The position numbers and the translations under genes are program-made. A stretch of 7,899 nt of DNA from Desulfovibrionaceae bacterium. GTDB lineage: Bacteria > Desulfobacterota > Desulfovibrionia > Desulfovibrionales > Desulfovibrionaceae. Below are positions 5,711 through 7,899 of the stretch, one piece after another (the stretch's first letter is position 1; each line of letters opens with the position of its first letter). The stretch is taken from contig WRHT01000062.1 in the NCBI GenBank assembly GCA_009783115.1, positions 1 to 7,899 of the forward strand. Direction: 5' to 3'. The notes under the pieces were generated by a model that was given only the letters and a program-made list of their open reading frames with translations, was not told where the DNA came from and made no database searches.

Positions 5711-5794
5711 AACATGTTAAGCCTGAAATGCCGGTTTATAGGAATTATTTAGAACCTTTTATTCCTGCGGCGCCGGTTTATAGGAATTATCTAG
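5706..5794 (+). repeat. Imperfect 42-bp tandem duplication spanning the murI stop and the next gene's leader
   Basis: Positions 5706-5747 and 5748-5789 align without gaps at 34 of 42 bases. The shared blocks are TTTAGAAC at the start and GCCGGTTTATAGGAATTA at the end, and a third partial unit (TCTAG) begins at 5790. The first unit contains the murI TAG stop; the last 18 bases of the second provide the AGGA used as ribosome site for the GTG at 5794. The unit is AT-rich against a GC-rich background. A 42-bp period equals about four DNA helical turns, so repeated sites would face the same side of the helix. It could be a regulator-binding array, a duplicated leader, or a slippage scar. Confidence 0.8.
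5782..5785 (+). promoter_or_regulatory. Ribosome site favouring the GTG start at 5794
   Basis: AGGA is 8 nt upstream of GTG 5794. The alternative ATG at 5728 has no Shine-Dalgarno, and the 22 codons between the two starts are AT-rich (TTA, AGG, TAT, ATT), unlike the gene body. The later start is therefore preferred. Confidence 0.6.
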
Positions 5795-7518
5795 TGAAAA
5801 AATTCTCGCAAGCCCCTGAAGGCGGAAAAGCGCGGCCCGGCATGGGTCCGGCTGAAGAAGTCCTGGCGCTGGACCAGGAATTGATCCGTCTGCTGACCAG
5901 GCGTTCCGCGCTCTTGCGCAAGCTGCGCGGCGGCAAGCTCCTGGCCTCCACCCCGGCGGCCAGCGCCCTGGAAAAACGCCTGCGCCGGGGCTGGGAAAGC
6001 GTGGCCGGCGGACTGAGCCGCAACCCGCGCTTCGTCAGGGATCTCTTCGACCTGCTCCAGGAACTGGATTTGCAGGCCCAGACCGGCGAAAGCTCCCTGG
6101 CCCCCTTTAACCTGGCTCCGGCCAGGCTGCCGGTGGAAACGGATCTCCCCGGTCCGGCCCTGGAAACATCCGCCCAGCTTTGGCTGGCCCTGGCCTCGGC
6201 CGCCGGCCGGAACATCATGCTGGAAGGCGCGGTCCGCGCCGATGGTCTGCAAGACAGCATCCGGGCCTTCACCTGGTGCGGGACACGCACGGAATGGCAT
6301 GCGGGCGCGGAAGCCGGGCAGGAGACCCTGGAAGCGTCCGGACCCGCCGCCGGCCTGGACCTGGGACAGGGGGCCGTGCTGGTGGGAGACGATGCCCTGA
6401 CTTTGTACCTGCTGATCTTCCTCGGGCTGGGCAGACCCGGACGGGCGCGCTTTGTGGGCGGAACGCGCCTCAAGGCCGCGAACCTGGCCGCCTTGGCCCA
6501 TTTTATCCCGGAACTGGGAGCCCGCTTGGCCTGGGTAGTGCCGGGCTCCAAAGGGCTGCCGGCCACCCTGGAATGTTCCGGGATGCTGCCGGAAAATCTT
6601 AAAATTCCCGGGGACCTGCCCCTGGAAGCCATATCGGCCCTGCTTCTGGCCGCCCTGGCCTGGCCCGCCCCCTGCCTCCTGGATCTCCAGGACTTGACGC
6701 CTGAAACGCGGCGGCAAGCTCTGGCCCCCCTGCGTCCAATCTTCGGCGCCCTGGGCGGAGGCGCTCCCCAAGAGCGGGGAACCGGCCTGGCTTACCCGGG
6801 CATAGCCTCCCTGCCCGATCTGCCGGCCCGCGTCGCCCTGGAAATGGATCAACGGCTTTGCGCCTTCTGGCTCTGCCTGCCCCTGTTCACCGGCGGCAGC
6901 GTGCGGCTGCGCGGTCCCTGGCCCCAAACCCCCCTGGCCGCTGACATCAGGGATCTCCTGGGTCGGCTCCCCCTGAGCCTCCAGGAGGGGGGCGATTATG
7001 TAAGCTGTACGGCCGCTCCGGCGCAGGGCTGGCCGGAGCGCCTGGAATTGGAACGCCTGGACCCGGACCTGCACCCTCTTTTCTGGGCCTTGAACGCCCG
7101 CTTGGCCCATAAAAACAAGGGCGCGGCCATAATCCGCAATCTTCCCGAAGGCATGGACTTTGCCCTGGCTGAAGAATTTCTGGCCCAGGCCGGTTTCAGC
7201 CTGGAACGGGACGACGCCGGCTGGCGCGTCCGCCGCCTGGATACTGAAGCCTTCAAGGAACGAGCCGCCAAAAAGCACGGCTGGTCCAGCCCCTCCCCCG
7301 GCTGGGCCCTGGCCCTCTCCCTTGCCGCCTTCCTGCGTTCAAACCTCAAGCTGCATAACCCGGACTGCGTCCGGGCCGTCTGGCCGGATTACTGGCAAAT
7401 TTACAACCAACTGCCCGGCCAATCCCCCCAAACCGCCGCGTCCACGTCTCCGGCGCCGATCCCGCCCCGGCCTCCGGCCAGGAGAAGGATCCTCGCGGAC
7501 GAACCCCCGCTGAACTGA
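5794..7518 (+). CDS. AroQ chorismate-mutase-like domain fused to a degenerate EPSP-synthase-like domain
   Basis: A 574-residue protein from the preferred GTG (596 from ATG 5728). Residues 19-98 resemble an AroQ-type chorismate mutase helix bundle: VLALDQELIRLLTRRSALLR aligns by eye with the PheA mutase domain and keeps Arg37 and Lys48 at the positions of E. coli Arg28 and Lys39, but not Arg11. Residues 109-541 match the length and order of EPSP synthase, which joins PEP to shikimate-3-phosphate. The pieces are an inner-domain ALLLAAL segment (281-287) after PGD, a GGSVRLRGPW strand, and a C-terminal NPDCVRAVWPDYW (522-534) resembling the family's V-x-K-[ST]-F-P-D-[YF]-F. Catalytic motifs look lost: PSKS is absent, the K-E-T-D-R motif reads TPLAAD, D-H-R is missing, and the KTFPDY lysine is Ala528. 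Residues 541-574 are a Pro-rich tail. It lies downstream of murI and 4 nt before plsY. A non-catalytic or altered-substrate role is likely; annotating it simply as aroA would be unsafe. Confidence 0.7.
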   Translation: MKKFSQAPEGGKARPGMGPAEEVLALDQELIRLLTRRSALLRKLRGGKLLASTPAASALEKRLRRGWESVAGGLSRNPRFVRDLFDLLQELDLQAQTGESSLAPFNLAPARLPVETDLPGPALETSAQLWLALASAAGRNIMLEGAVRADGLQDSIRAFTWCGTRTEWHAGAEAGQETLEASGPAAGLDLGQGAVLVGDDALTLYLLIFLGLGRPGRARFVGGTRLKAANLAALAHFIPELGARLAWVVPGSKGLPATLECSGMLPENLKIPGDLPLEAISALLLAALAWPAPCLLDLQDLTPETRRQALAPLRPIFGALGGGAPQERGTGLAYPGIASLPDLPARVALEMDQRLCAFWLCLPLFTGGSVRLRGPWPQTPLAADIRDLLGRLPLSLQEGGDYVSCTAAPAQGWPERLELERLDPDLHPLFWALNARLAHKNKGAAIIRNLPEGMDFALAEEFLAQAGFSLERDDAGWRVRRLDTEAFKERAAKKHGWSSPSPGWALALSLAAFLRSNLKLHNPDCVRAVWPDYWQIYNQLPGQSPQTAASTSPAPIPPRPPARRRILADEPPLN

Positions 7519-7522
7519 ACCC

Positions 7523-7899
7523 ATGCCCGGTCCGCTCGCGATCTCCCTTTTCTGCGTCCTGGCCTATCTGGCAGGTTCCATCCCCTTTGGACTGATCATC
7601 GCCAAGGGACTGCGCGGCGTTGACCCGCGCCTCGAAGGCAGCCGCAACGTCGGGGCCACCAACGTGGCCCGCCTCTGCGGACTGCCCTGCGGCCTTCTGG
7701 TCCTGGCCGGAGATGCCCTGAAGGGTTTTCTGCCGGTCTGGCTGGCTCTGGGCCGGATGGAGCCGCAATGGGCCAGCCTGGCCGGCCTGGCCGCCCTTCT
7801 TGGACATCTCTTTTCCATCTTCCTGCGCTTCAAGGGGGGCAAGGCCGTGGCCACCACCGTCGGGGTCTTTCTGGCCCTGTCCTGGCCGGCCCTGCTCAT
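7523..7899 (+). CDS. plsY: PlsY, acyl-phosphate:glycerol-3-phosphate acyltransferase (N-terminal part, runs off the window)
   Basis: PlsY is an inner-membrane enzyme that moves the acyl group from acyl-phosphate (made by PlsX) to glycerol-3-phosphate, the first step of phospholipid synthesis. About 125 of the usual 190-220 residues are visible and no stop is reached. The first hydrophobic segment (residues 5-27) includes GSIPFG (18-23). The conserved loops follow: GSRNVGATNVARL (39-51), GDALKG (63-68) in the second conserved region, and LGHLFSIFLRFKGGKAVATT (93-112), the glycine-rich KGGK region involved in substrate binding. The ATG at 7523 is 4 nt after the stop of the AroQ/EPSPS-like gene and has no strong Shine-Dalgarno, so translation is probably coupled. 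Everything visible is intact. Confidence 0.96.
   Translation, partial: MPGPLAISLFCVLAYLAGSIPFGLIIAKGLRGVDPRLEGSRNVGATNVARLCGLPCGLLVLAGDALKGFLPVWLALGRMEPQWASLAGLAALLGHLFSIFLRFKGGKAVATTVGVFLALSWPALL

Noticed and set aside
5728..5793. N-terminal extension with a doubled PVYRNYL as a real protein repeat
   Set aside because: The repeat exists at DNA level as a 42-bp duplication that also covers the murI stop. The codons are AT-rich and the ATG lacks a ribosome site, so it is more likely leader sequence.
5791..7278. Long minus-strand open frame (495 codons) antisense to the AroQ/EPSPS-like gene
   Set aside because: Gly/Gln-rich shadow of codon bias with no domain pattern; the plus strand carries family-like motifs and is tightly linked to plsY.
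1..7899. CRISPR array, tRNA or rRNA gene, transposase, integrase, toxin-antitoxin or phage-defence module
   Set aside because: No spaced repeat array, cloverleaf-like segment, or protein with the relevant motifs was seen on either strand; the solo XRE gene lacks a toxin-like partner.

Overview
The window is GC-rich and densely packed. It looks like a chromosomal segment from a sulfate-reducing-type deltaproteobacterium, most likely Desulfovibrionales. The reasons are the gene content (NiFe-hydrogenase maturation, an FmdB-type zinc ribbon beside a heme/siroheme gene), the codon bias, and a pair of GC-rich back-to-back hairpins after hemC of a kind I associate with Desulfovibrio intergenic regions. 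The taxonomic call is inference; no rRNA or other marker is present.

Layout from left to right. (1) 1-502 (+): the 3' part of hypE, ending in the diagnostic PRIC C-terminus. (2) 503-691: a short convergent gap with no clear terminator. (3) 692-2287: a divergent pair, a small XRE-type repressor (-) and a mosaic lipoprotein (+). Its shared promoter region holds a near-perfect 22-bp palindrome over the -10 of the lipoprotein promoter. This pair has more AT-rich patches than the rest and looks like an accessory insert. (4) 2288-2543: a gap with a very stable 37-nt hairpin and then two tandem hairpins. (5) 4785 down to 2544 (-): a probable operon of a CgeB-like glycosyltransferase, an FmdB-family zinc-ribbon protein and hemC. 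(6) 4889-7899 (+): murI, then an unusual two-domain protein (AroQ chorismate-mutase-like plus EPSP-synthase-like), then the start of plsY, which runs off the window.

The housekeeping genes serve cofactor and envelope pathways: CN ligand synthesis for NiFe hydrogenase (HypE), tetrapyrrole synthesis (HemC), D-glutamate for peptidoglycan (MurI) and phospholipid acylation (PlsY). The two less ordinary parts are the repressor/lipoprotein pair and the gene between murI and plsY. That gene encodes a full-length EPSP-synthase-like domain that appears to have lost most catalytic positions. An imperfect 42-bp tandem duplication spans the murI stop codon and the leader of this gene, and it argues that the true start is a GTG at 5794.

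I did not find a clearly new defence or mobile system. The best candidates for undescribed biology are the degenerate AroQ-EPSPS fusion and the palindrome-controlled lipoprotein.
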